A program made the position numbers and the translations under genes. Below the pieces are notes generated by a model, which worked only from the letters and a program-made list of their open reading frames with translations, was not told the origin of the DNA and made no database searches. Shown here in pieces: positions 1 through 11,423 of a stretch of DNA of 64,000 nucleotides (its first letter is position 1; every line of letters begins with the position of its first letter). Source of the DNA: Nymphaea colorata (taxonomy: Eukaryota > Streptophyta > Magnoliopsida > Nymphaeales > Nymphaeaceae); contig NC_045144.1 in NCBI RefSeq assembly GCF_008831285.2, positions 23,949,716 to 24,013,715 on the forward strand, in the 5' to 3' direction.

Positions 1-1560
1 AGACCTCGGCCATCCTATGTAAGTAAAGTTGTGGTTTCTTTCCAAACCTCTTTGCTTTCAATGAAATGTATGCCCATTGCAAGAGCATCCCTCCATTTCC
101 TTGCAATCTTTGATTTCTACGCACCCTCGCTATTCTCAAGTCTTACGCATACTCTTGAGCCCCTTTAGGCTTATGGTGAAAGAGCTATCGCCGGGCCACA
201 CGGGCCAAAGAAAGTGAGCCTGTGACATATATAGTCCATCTATTTGATGTGGTTCATCGTTTGCGTGTAAGATGTAAGATGTGAACATAACTTCTGGCTT
301 TAAAACTTTTTAAACTTCTACCAAAAGGTCAAACCAAAGTGTCTCTATCTTAATTCTGGTCGTCATTATGATCTAAAAGGGTCACTCGAAATAAGAAATG
401 AAAAGCAAAGGATTAAACGAGCCTCTAATGTTCAAGCAGTGTTGTGTTTCAAACTGACTATAGAGGAAAAAGGAAAGCAAACCCAATGTAGAAATATTGG
501 GTACATGAACAGGGCAAAGAGGAAGCTCAACCTTAAAGAAACCATACTGTTTGTTTCCATTCAGTCCACAAGGATATTGATGGTTTCCAGAAAAGAACTA
601 TAGACAACCATGTCAAATTCATCCTATTCTAAGGAAAATTATCAATATTCTATCTTGAAGTGAAACGAGCGTGACTTAGAAGGCGATAAAAGTTTCAACT
701 TTGAGAACAAATTTTATTTGTCATTTACCCTTCGAATAGTTATGCAGAAAACTATTATGTGGGGGAGGCATACTTACCAATAATGATCTCGTGCTTTTTC
801 TGCTAACCACAAAACTGTAGATGAAGTAATTGTCAAAAAATGTGCATCATATAAACATATGAAGAGAATAGCATATAAGAGAAAGTAAATAATTAATTCA
901 TATATCACGATAACCGTACCTTTTACTTGGTAAAACATTGATGCTCATCGGATGTATAAAATATAAACAATTTCCAAGGAAAATCTCAAGTTCTATCATG
1001 TACCTAAAGCTTATTTTTTGAATGCAAGGTAGTTTATTGCATTTCCTTAGCAGTACTTTCGAAGGCGCATGCAAGGTGAATGGCTGTTTATGTTCATGTC
1101 GATTTAATAAATTACCGAACAGATCAACTAACATGGAAGGTGATTTTTTCAACACGACATAAAATGAGATGTCAGTGAAACAAACACCTACCACCAGTAG
1201 CTACACGTTGGCTGGTGTGAAAACTGCCGACACCAGCCCTTCAAAACTTCTACACTTCTACCATATTGAAGCTGGAACCAGGTTCAGCCACATACAGTGC
1301 CCATGTCCGACCTCAATTGGTGTCTCAAGTGCCCCTCAATCAGGTGCGGAGGGTGATGTGGGCTCCGTGTGAGCAGCTTAAAAACCTTTATATTTTTATA
1401 TTGATATTTTTTGAGCAAATTATTGATGCCTCTTAAATATTAAAAATCTTTTACCTAATGCCCTTTAGCTAGAATTTTTTGCCACCACTCCTACCTTTGA
1501 CCCAAAATTTTAGGCTTCACTGCTACCTACCACCATTCCACCCCAGGTTCAAACATACAT
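1..1560. other. Intergenic, no recognisable gene
   Basis: I see no protein family match in any frame. Open frames here (for example 898-1194 on the minus strand and 1169-1372 on the plus strand) are under 100 codons, have low-complexity or random-looking composition, and lack a family motif. The stretch is moderately AT-rich. It may contain old transposon debris, but nothing can be named. Confidence 0.6.
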
Positions 1561-1690
1561 ATAGGCCTAGGGATTGGGCCAGCCTGGCCTGATAAGTGGT
1601 CGGGGCTTGGACCATGCCACAGCTCATGACTATGGCCCGTGCTCGGCCGGACCCCTAAAACCTGACCTGGGGCCTGGCCCAACCCTGTTA
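1561..1690. repeat. GGCC-rich dispersed repeat, copy 1
   Basis: A GC-rich island in AT-rich DNA, made of overlapping GGCC, GGCCTGG and GGGCC words (for example gggattgggccagcctggcc). It passes abruptly into an AT-rich block. A similar island lies at 62783-62985 near the other end of the window. Such runs of GGGCC/GGCCC are common in non-autonomous DNA transposons of plants, but no terminal inverted repeats could be delimited here, so the family is not assigned. Confidence 0.4.
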
Positions 1691-2610
1691 AAATTAAAAA
1701 ATATATTATTGAATATAAAATAAAATATACATATAATTAATAGTAATAATATATATATAATTATATATAAACAATAAAAATAACATTAACAGTAACTTAT
1801 CGAACCAAATCAACAACTTATCGAGTCGGCCTGGTACCAAGTTAGGGCAGTTAATGGGTACCCCTTGGGTTCCAAGCCAGATGCTCAGCCTTACATACAT
1901 GCTCAGGCGCACCACATATAAATGCTTAATAAATTACTGAAGGAACATGCAAGGTGAATTCCGTGAATAATTGCTGTGTAACATATAATATAAGATGATG
2001 CTGGTGGAGTATCACATCATGCCACGTCCAGTTACGGATCTCTACGTTTGGTAGGCACTTATCCTTTTGCAGTATGAGTTGCCTGCGCTTCCTTTTGACC
2101 GCTCTTGCAATTACAGAGCACCGGCGCAGTACATTCCCTTCCAAACAAACGAGTCCCTGCACCATCTCGCTCCTGTCCCTCTCATACTACCAGGTTTTAG
2201 TACTCATGTGAGCCCACTTAATGAATGAAATGGATCACAAAATCTGTATATATTCCATAAAAAAAATGTGAAAAGAGACGCTAGTAAATGTGCGAAATGG
2301 GAAATATAACCCCTTGAAAACTTCACCACCCTGGTGCAGAAAGGTACAAAAATTTATGACTGATTCTGCTTCCTCAGAGCTCCACTGGACATCCACAGGC
2401 AGTTTCAATGACTTCAGAGAATGCCCACTTCTTCAGATGACTTCCCAGTTCTCTGCTTAACGTTGCCGTCAGCTCGTTCCTATCTACCACCTTCATAGCT
2501 GTGAGTTCCTTCTCTTGCTTTTGTTGTGTTGGGCAATTTCAGGAAGGATTTCTGGTGAGGATACTGCAACTGGGAAGCCGAGGCTCCTTTGGCTGAGGAA
2601 AAAGGAAAGT
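1691..2610. other. Upstream region of the MYB gene
   Basis: An AT-rich stretch (about 1690-1920), then ordinary intergenic sequence up to the MYB start codon. The promoter of the MYB gene should lie here, but I cannot identify a TATA box or cis-element with confidence. An ATG at 2515 is in frame with the MYB start at 2611 with no stop between, so an N-terminal extension of 32 residues is formally possible. Confidence 0.4.
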
Positions 2611-3895
2611 ATGGGCCACCATTCTTGCTGCAGCAAGCAGAAAGTCAGGAGGGGACTTTGGTCACCTGAAGAAGATGAAAAGCTCATCAATTACATCACC
2701 ACCTATGGTCTTGGCTGCTGGAGTTCTGTACCAAAGCAAGCAGGTGCATGCCCTAGAATCTCTCCCTCCCTCTCTCTCCCTCTCTCTCCCTCTTTCTCTT
2801 TGTCTCTCGGGCCACCGTCGGGTGGATGTTTTAGCGGCTCTTCAGTTTGGTTGGTTTATTTGTCTGACACATCTTTCGATATGCATGTGCCAGGCCTTCA
2901 AAGATGTGGCAAGAGTTGTAGGTTGAGATGGATTAATTACCTCAGGCCTGACCTGAAACGAGGAAACTTCTCCCTCCAGGAAGAGTCTCTCATCATTGAG
3001 CTCCACAGAACACTTGGAAATAGGTTATCTTTCATATGGTCTATGGGTTTCATATTGTCTTTAATATACAATTATCGTTTACCTTCCTGCTCTTCTTTTT
3101 GTATTTTGCTCTTCAACATTCATCAAAATAAAATCACTGGTCTTCTTCTTGATCTTTTGATTTTTCCTTTCATCTTTTCCTTCTACTTTTCCCAGATGGG
3201 CACAGATAGCTAGGCATCTTCCTGGAAGAACGGACAATGAGGTGAAAAACTTCTGGAACTCTTCCATAAAGAAAAAGCTAATCGCAGATGGCGCAGATTT
3301 GGCAAGAAATGACAAATTAAAATCTATTGTTGACAGTTCTAGTGAGATACTATCCATGGATATGAAATCCTCGACTCCACTTGTTCCTTACCCTCATGAG
3401 ATTGCAATTCCTATATCTCATGCGTGTCCACCTCAAGATAAAGATCTTCTCAGTCCAAAGGAAAAGAATGCCAACCTCAATGCAGAATGGGTAGTTGCAC
3501 CGTCAGAATGGTCTTTTGATTATCCAAGTCACATGCCAAGCATCTATGATATTCATGATGGTGGATTTCCCTCTTACTGCTTCCAAAGCAATAAACTGGA
3601 AGCAATTGGTGCCTCCTTTGATCAGTCATCCAGTTCATCTAGTTCCACTCTAATGCCAAAATTATGTGATATCATAGACATGGCCGAATATAACACCACA
3701 AGAAGCCAGAACAAAGGTATCGAAGACGTAGTCAATGCCTCATACTTCGCATCTTCATCATATCATCATGTCGGTGGACCAAACGAGGCTCTGGATGGCA
3801 TGCTATGTCTTGATTCCATGACTTCATCACCTCTGTCAGAACATCTTCATCTCAGTACCAGCTTACCTTCAAACTGGGAACTGAAATATTCGTAG
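2611..3895 (+). CDS. MYB26: R2R3-MYB transcription factor, MYB26-like
   Basis: DNA-binding R2R3-MYB factor expected in the nucleus. Three exons: 2611-2743 (133 bp), 2894-3023 (130 bp) and 3196-3895 (700 bp), with GT-AG introns of 150 and 172 bp. Exon sizes 133 and 130 are the canonical ones for plant R2R3-MYBs. The spliced product is 320 residues. The R2 repeat (about residues 14-65) and R3 repeat (about 66-116) keep the regularly spaced Trp residues and end in the motif [19 protein letters not shown]. The N-terminus [20 protein letters not shown] is characteristic of the MYB26/MYB67 group; MYB26 in Arabidopsis drives secondary wall thickening in the anther endothecium. The C-terminal half is acidic and serine-rich, with a poly-Ser run. 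I chose the ATG at 2611 because the family starts with MGHHSCC, although an in-frame ATG lies at 2515. No stop or frameshift was seen. Assignment to MYB26 rather than a close paralogue rests on the N-terminus only. Confidence 0.9.
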
Positions 3896-5243
3896 TTTTT
3901 ATTTTCTTAGGGTAGCATCTGTGCTCATGAGTAAGCATTTGTTATGGTTAATTAAGATCTATTATTCAGTACAGTACATATTAGAAGTTGGAATTGGTTG
4001 GCTATATGAAGACGAGCTGCATTAAATGTTACTCAAAGTTGCAAGTGTAGCAATTTGCACGTGAGTGTGGATATGATTACAATCGTGGCATAATAGAGCT
4101 GCTAGATTACAGCCATAGATGGAATGTGGTAAGGTGCAACAAGTCCACTGAATCAACTTGATGGGTCCTTGATTCTGCCCATCCAATGATGATGAGGCTG
4201 GTGTAAAAATAAAGGAAAGCAGGGTCTCGCAGATAAGGAAGCTTGTGGCTTACACATCAGAGCCAGAGGGTTTCTAGTACTTTGATCATTAAGGATCTAA
4301 GCGTGCAGTTCCATGCATGCGTTCCACAATTCTTGTGGCTATCCTATATATGCACTCATGCTCCCTCTGCTAGTCATCAGTATTATGTATAGAATAACTG
4401 CACTACCTAGAAAGCAAACTCTTTCTAGATTGCGCTTTACTTCTCTACTTTTGCTGGCTTCATGTATGGATCTCACTGTTCTTTATTACTGCAGCTTTAT
4501 TATTTTATTTGTTGTGGACTATTTTCCGAATTCCGTTAAATGTGACGGATGTCGAGTGAACCTGACGTTTCTGTGTATAACCTCACTTAAGCTTAATCAG
4601 AGTCTGCGATTGCAGTCTGCAATGGCAGTCCTTAATTAGTAACCGTTTGGAGCAAGATATCCACCATATATAAATCATAACATACTAGAATCATCATCCA
4701 GTGGAAATAAGAACTACACAAGTGGAAACCTTAATGAGACTGGGACCCATCTGCTAAGGCACCAGGTGAAAGTCTGACGGATGGGGTAAATTAAAACTGC
4801 AGAAAAAGGAAAGGTTTTGCAACGGAACTCCGTGAAAGGCGATATGAAACTCGATTAACCTGCATTCTTCCTGTAAATATTGATGTGTGCATTTCAACCA
4901 AATGTTAGTTGTTAGATTCAACAGCATTTGTGGTCCTGTCCTTCAATGTATATAAGAAGCGAGTTTGCTAAATGTGATATATTTTCATATAGTTGGATCA
5001 AAGTGATCCAAGGACATTGATTCTCTTTTGCCATATTTTTGACGTAATTACTCGAGGGCATACATATTGAACTCCAAAGTTAAGCATGGAAAACACTGAA
5101 GTAATTGATGAAAGACAATTTTACATGTTTGATATGAATCACAGCAATGATAATCAAATCTTAGAAGTTATTTTCCATATGTCTGACATGACCAACAACG
5201 ATAAACAATGTTAATTGAAGCTTAGAACTTTCGTGCAGGAGGA

Positions 5244-5245
<2 letters not shown>
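3896..5245. other. Downstream region of the MYB gene, no further gene seen
   Basis: This holds the 3' UTR of the MYB gene and then intergenic sequence. The open frame at 4313-4639 on the plus strand (108 codons) has no recognisable domain and unremarkable composition, so I do not call it a gene. Confidence 0.5.

Positions 5246-5293
<48 letters not shown>
5246..5293. repeat. (CT)24 microsatellite
   Basis: Uninterrupted CT dinucleotide repeat of 48 bp. Confidence 0.97.
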
Positions 5294-5295
<2 letters not shown>

Positions 5296-6169
5296 AGTTC
5301 TTACTTTTTTTTTCATATTTGGTGACGATTTATCTATGAGATTTCATTTTCGTAGTTTCTAGATTGTCGTCAATGAATGAGGGGTGGAGAAAAGTGTATG
5401 CCCCATAGAGCCCACTTAAAACCATATTTTTAATGATTGGGTCTACGTAGATTTGCATCCAATTATATGGCTCAGCTCCATGAGACCCGAGTCACTACCC
5501 CACGGCTAACTGAAAAGTTGTTACCTATCAATTTAATGCCCCATAGACTAAAATTTTTGGCTCCATCCCTTGTAATTGTTTTTTTGAGGGTTGAGTCAGC
5601 CCTTTGGTTTTCTCCTTTTTGTGAAGTTTAGCATGTGTATGGTGCTAACATTTCGTTTTATAGCTGATTTTGTTTAAAAAAGGTAGGGGGCTTAAGCCCA
5701 GCAACCTGTTACTGCTAAGGACACTAATGATCTTGAGGTTTTGAAATCAATATCTAGGAAGTGACCGTTTCTGTTTAAAAGAAAAAAGGAAACAGTCACC
5801 AAGACAACCATTATGATCTAGTTATGGTCGTAGTTTTACAAGGAAAATTTATCAAATTCAAATTTGGTAACCGATCAAAAAGTAGAGGCTATTTTCTGTC
5901 CGAACAGGATCTGGTTAGAGGCCAATGTACAGGGATGCGGAAATCTATAAGGACTTTAGTAGATCAATCAAGAGATACAAATGAATGTAATATATTATTG
6001 ATTGACATATAATATCTCTATTTACAACTACAGCGAACAAAAATACACAAGATTTGGATATATTATTCACGGATAATATCTCTACTTACAACTACAACAA
6101 ACAAGATAGATTTTTAAGAAAAAAAGTTAACATTTCTAGTTATATTAATTTCTTAGAACTGTAATTTTC
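5294..6169. other. Intergenic, no gene seen
   Basis: AT-rich sequence without a recognisable coding region. Near 6010-6110 two short, similar segments (each containing tatctctatttacaactac or a near match) form a small local duplication. Confidence 0.5.
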
Positions 6170-6477
6170 CAACTTTCAACCTCTTGAGTCATGCTTAGAT
6201 TAATTGACTCATTTTAAGAAGTAAATACACTGTCACGCAAAATTAAGCTGCAAGCTGGCAATTAGATTCATCCCTGATCACATAGAGTCAATCAGTAAGA
6301 GAAAATCTTCCATCATTGAACTTTCTAACTCAACCGCTTGAGCCATGCTTAAATTAACCGACTCATTTTATGAAGTAAATACACTGTTGCACAAAATTAA
6401 GCTGCAAGCTAGCAATCAGATTCATCCCTGATCACATAGAGCCAATCAGCAAGAGAAAATCTTCCATCATTGAACTT
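6170..6477. repeat. 154-bp tandem duplication
   Basis: Two adjacent copies, about 6170-6323 and 6324-6477, at a constant offset of 154 bp. They share long identical tracts (for example gattcatccctgatcacata) and differ at a modest number of positions, so the duplication is not very recent. No coding role is apparent. Confidence 0.9.
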
Positions 6478-6743
6478 AAACCCTTCGTTTGAATTCACAC
6501 TAACAAACATACATCCTTTTGATAGTGTACTCAGTGGAGTCTGATCCATACTTAATAGCCATTCATGTAATTTTATGTTTTGAGGATTTGCCCTAAACCC
6601 CATGTATACAAGGCGGTGGTTTCTTGTATTCTTGATTTTATTCTGTGGTAGTAAATACTCTATACGGCCATAGACGTAGGAGAACCCTGTCTCCAAACCA
6701 AGTAAAGTCCTTGTGTGAAAACTTCTTCAGCTTTCTTTTGATG

Positions 6744-6748
<5 letters not shown>

Positions 6749-6786
<38 letters not shown>
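6749..6786. repeat. (AG)19 microsatellite
   Basis: Uninterrupted AG dinucleotide repeat of 38 bp. Confidence 0.97.
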
Positions 6787-6788
<2 letters not shown>

Positions 6789-9700
6789 TCATTCCTAACA
6801 ATTACACCGTATGGAAGAGAAATTGTAATGCTCTTTTGTCAGTTATTCCTATATCTTCTCTTTGTAAGGACACCTCTTGTCATTTCAGATGAAGAAAAAT
6901 GAGTTTCCTTGAAAAAATTAATCTCAGGGAGTAATTATGAAGCTGAAACAAAGGCAGACATGAATTTCTTTACAGCTATAATGTATAGTTGAATGTGTCC
7001 ATCGGCATCGCCCATCATAAGGTAGGTATGAAATGGAAACAAGAATTTAAAATTTTCAATTGATTGCTTTTAAGCCGAATGTTTCAATCTTTCCAAATGA
7101 CAAAATGTCATGAAATGCAACTATGACTGGTTTATTAATTAACCACACTAAAACACATAATAAAAAATGAACAATTTATTGCTACTACTGAGGGTGTGCG
7201 TGGATGATAGTACTTAAAACCATTTTTTGAATGAAAAACACCATTTTTACATCAAAATGGCATTTAAGACATGTTTGGTGTTCAATAAGACTAAGTTTGT
7301 AAAAATCCCAGTCTTAACAAACTGATACTTTCGAAAGGGAGTGACTAACCTGCCTCCCTCATGTTTTTACAAAAAGGCCAACTTGGGTATGTGATGAACC
7401 CATGTATAGACCATGTTTAAAAAGCATATTGAAAAGCCAGCTTTTAACAAAAACTGATTTTTACAAAACTATTTTCTTTGAAGGCGTTATCTAAACACTG
7501 AGTAAGGTTCTTGGGCCAAGTACTCCCAGCCTAGGCATTCTACTGCTTGAGCTTTCTTAGAGTACTGCCTTCCTATATAATGCTTGGCGCCACACTCATG
7601 CCGTAGAAGTCCAGAAATTTTTGGATGTATGTATGTAGGAATGTGCATGTGTATGTGATAGAGAGAGAGAGAGAGAGAGAGAGAGTGGAGAAGGGGAAAC
7701 AAGACCGATCCACTTAGCCTCCAGTGACACCCCTCAACCCAAATCAACGTCTCCTCATGCCATCAGAGCATAGCGCTCCTGGTAATCGAACAAGGGACGT
7801 ATACACAAAGCGCCACCTTGCCTGCCCAGTTGTGTCAAGGAAGAGAAAGAGAGAGAGAATATTGTTAGAATAGCAGCCAGACGTCATGACTGCCATGAAG
7901 GATATCAATGTTTGACTCCTCAGAGTTCATGCATGTCAGCCATTAATTTGTGCAAATCTGCGTGCAGTAAACATGATACCCTCATTTCCCTGCCTCGTCC
8001 GTGCCTTCTGGGCTTCCCCTCTCAAGAAAGGTACCACGGTTCCGTTTCCCATTACATTAATGTTAGACGAATCTTTTTGTGGTGCCCAAAAGTTTGCCAA
8101 TCTTCAGACTTAATTAGATCTATCATCCGCGGCACGACACCAGGCCCTGTGTTCCACTTTTTTCCCGAACAAGATGTGAAAACAAAAGGCCCAAAACTTC
8201 TTCCATTTCACAATGAAAAAGGCAGCTACGAAGACAGCATTCATTTCAAAATTACTATTAAGTGTCAATCATTTCAAAATTACTATTAAGTTTCAATCAT
8301 TCTTCTGTTAATATTTACTTTAGTGGCATTTGGCAAAGGTCATACACCTTGTGCCTCGAAGGTTTTGGCGGAAAATGGGTGGAGCTACTGAATACCCCTC
8401 AACTTGAGAGTCACGCCTTCTTAATATTTTACATATTTTTAGCGTTTACTAAGATTATGATTCTTCCTTTCTTTAAGGTCCCCATTATAAATCAAATCTG
8501 AATAATTGGGTTGGTTAATTTTAACGTATAAAATTAGTCAAGCTCATGAGCCTATCTTTCCAAATCCAATTCGGAATTTTTCTTTTGGTCCACACTTAAA
8601 TCGGTCAAGTTTTTTTTATCTAAACTCAAAATCCTTCCACGTTAGTTTCATTATCTACGAACTAAAAGTGACAAACAACTCAAACAAATTAAAGAGCATA
8701 AGTGCGAATTGGTTTGTCTATGCCAAGCCCTATCCTTGGCACTGTAGGGGAGCATTCTTTTTTTTTTTAATAAATAGTATTTGTATTTTCAAAATTTGTA
8801 GGTGTGAATAATAACTTTCAGATTTTTTATAGGGGCCAAATTAAAAAAGTTTAAAACGTCATTTTGCCTTTGAAAGTAAAAAGAGCGTAAGTGCGAATTG
8901 GTTTTTCATATGCATGTCATTGTCCAAGTCTTTTTGTCTGCTTGTGCAATTAGAGCAGCAGTGCTAAAACGGCATCTCTGTCACATTGCATTTATTGGAC
9001 TAGATGAATAAGAATAGGACACTGCAACATGGAACACTTAAACCCATGTCTTTTTATGTCTGAGAATCATCGAAATTTGAGTGCATCATTGGTTCATGGA
9101 TGAGCAGAAATTATCAAGGGCATGTTCGGGCAACGCCCATAATCCAATTTTTGAAGGCAAGACGTCATTTTGCCTTTGAAATTGTATTTAAGATGAGTTT
9201 GGGTGGTCACTGGTCAGGGAACATAGGCTGGTGAAAAATCCAATTTTGAGAAAAGGATATTTTAAAAAATTGTGGCCTATAAAATTTGCTTTCTTGAAGA
9301 CGACCTCTCGCCTGAATCTTTTTCGACTATGATCGTGTAACTCAGGCGGGTGTGTTGTCGGTGCAGTGCACCCGGGTCTTTTGGGGTTTTATTTTATTTG
9401 GTTTCCTCCTTGGCAATCCTATTTTTGTTGTACTTTGTCTTCACGGGTATAATGTAGCTAACTACACTGGTGGGTCAGTGAAAGTCCAGTCGTTAGTTTG
9501 ACTTCTTTGAGCACTACTAAACTGCAAATGATATAGATGTGTGATACTAGGAATGTCTCACTCGCTGCCTAGGTCTTGTACATGCTTTTGACTAATAAAG
9601 GTAGGAGCCCACCTCCAACAGGTTTGTTAGATCGGCACCCAAACACATAAATCATGTTTCAAATACTGATTAAAATCAAATCTTCATAAAACGTCACATT

Positions 9701-10190
9701 TAATCAAAGGTGTGATCCAAACACAACCTAAGCCTTCAACAAGGAATCTGTATTAATGGCACTATATACATGAACATGTTAGGGAGAAGGAACCTCGAGC
9801 CTTCTTGTGCAACACCTTTGTATTGATTAGGATGCCCCTAACAACATAATCTTCATCAGCCCATTGTAATCTTGGTTCAATTAATAATGTTTTTAGTGTT
9901 AATTGCATGAACTTACTCAAAGTAAGTTCCCTGCATTGCTGATCTGAAACATGTCCATTTTAAAAGGACATACGTCCTACTGCTAATCAGATTTCTGGGA
10001 CTAGTTTGGCATGTGGGTATGGTTTAGGTGTTTGAATCTGAGAATGTATAATGATCTGACCCCATTATATGCACAACTCAGGTATTACCTCCATTTGAAA
10101 CAAATTCAGTTCAAAAAATCTAAGTCCAAGTCCTGATTGGCTAATATATGAATTAGTTGGATGCGGTAAGTTAACGGTGCCATTCAGTAC
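6787..10190. other. Intergenic, no gene seen
   Basis: No protein family recognised. A (GA)12 run lies at 7661-7685. The open frame at 7912-8289 on the plus strand (125 codons) has no known domain and I do not support it as a gene. Short dispersed copies of the same words recur, for example agtgcgaattggttt near 8702 and 8890 and cattttgcctttgaaa near 8860 and 9165, which points to fragments of a repeated element. Confidence 0.5.
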
Positions 10191-11229
10191 TGTTGTTAAA
10201 ATCAGCAGGAATCAGCCGATCCGAACTGAATTGTTCCCTGATCGATTCACTTCTGGGGCCGAATCAGGTGTTGTACAAAATCGGCCAGTTTTCCCATGAA
10301 TCGCTCGAACGGGCACAAAATCGGGCGATTCAATTCGAATATTTCAATTTTGTCTCAAAGAAAAATTTTCTTAAAAAAAAGTGACACGATGCCCTTTTAT
10401 CGCATTTCCCTCATTTCGGTTACAAAAGCGACCGAATTATAGCTTTGATAGGGGCCAAAATGTTATTATTTTAAAAAAAATTGATATAGAAAATTTTTTA
10501 TTAAACAAATTAGGTTCGGGAGGGGGAGGGGAGATCCGCCCATTGGCTGCCCCCAGATGGCAGCTGCCTCACTGTTGGCACCTACCTCTTATCGATGGGC
10601 ACTAGGACCGGGGTCTTGTAGGGCTGCCACTCAAATCCAACAAATTTAAGGTTTCAATTACTCTGTGAGGCACACGCCCCATGAAGAAACCCCCATGTAT
10701 CTCTGCCCCTGCCCAAGGCTTGTGAATGATATAATCCAAACGTGGTTCATGTACGTATCTGACAGAAAAGTAAAATCAAAGTGACGCTAAAGTAGCTGGA
10801 ACAGATGAAAATAAAGGTATATTCATTTCAAAAATTTTGCTTAGACATATATACCTTATTTCCAAGATGAAGACTATTCAATCCATTATGAGTGGCAGCG
10901 GAAGCTGTTTACGCAAAGTCAGGACTTAAACCGGTGCAAAAGATCAATTGTGTGGAATTTTTACTCTTGTAGTAAGATGGATCAATTGTTTTTCCTCCAG
11001 ATGTTTAATTTGCCTTTTTGGTCTCCACCACGGCCGAGCACAAGAAAATCTGTTTTTTAACCAGCCAGTGGCCTCCCTTACTTTTCGGGCTGCACGGGGC
11101 CAACTCCATAGTCCATACGTGCTACTCGGCTTTCAATGTTTATGACAATTCTTGAGATAGGGAGAGAGAAAACAAGGGCGGGTCATTGCTCTTTCTTTTT
11201 TAAGACATGGAACTGAATTTTATTGAATT
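10191..11229. other. Intergenic with a TCGG/CCGA-rich repeat-like patch
   Basis: From about 10195 to 10345 the words tcggcc, gccgatcc, gaatcg and aaatcggg recur, as in degenerate subterminal regions of plant DNA transposons. No paired ends could be found. The remainder to 11229 shows no coding region or other structure. Confidence 0.35.
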
Positions 11230-11237
11230 GTAGTGAG

Positions 11238-11415
11238 CAGTGGCGGAGCCAAGACAGTCCAACCTCTGGATCCGGGTAGGGCCAAACTGAATTTAAATCT
11301 AAAAAATACATAGAGTGATTAAAAAATAATATTTTTTTCAATGTACAAGTTTTTTTTTTCATTGGTCAGGGTGGGGCCATGGCCTAGGCGGCCCCCCCCC
11401 CTCCCTCCGCCCCTG
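11238..11415. mobile_element. hAT-type MITE, 178 bp
   Basis: The ends form imperfect terminal inverted repeats: the left end starts cagtggcggagcc and the right end, read in reverse complement, starts caggggcggaggg (10 of 13 positions match). Immediately outside are 8-bp flanks gtagtgag (11230-11237) and gtcgtgag (11416-11423), identical at 7 of 8 positions, as expected for a target site duplication of the hAT superfamily. The interior is AT-rich with a GC-rich right end (a run of nine C) and has no coding capacity, so it is a non-autonomous miniature element. Confidence 0.85.
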
Positions 11416-11423
11416 GTCGTGAG

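Noticed and set aside
7740-7830. Possible tRNA-derived SINE on the minus strand
   Set aside because: One B-box-like word (TTGTTCGATTACC) is present, but no A-box at the right distance, no tail and no second copy in the window.
7912-8289. 125-codon plus-strand frame
   Set aside because: No known motif, no flanking gene signals, and it ends in a short local repeat. Insufficient support.
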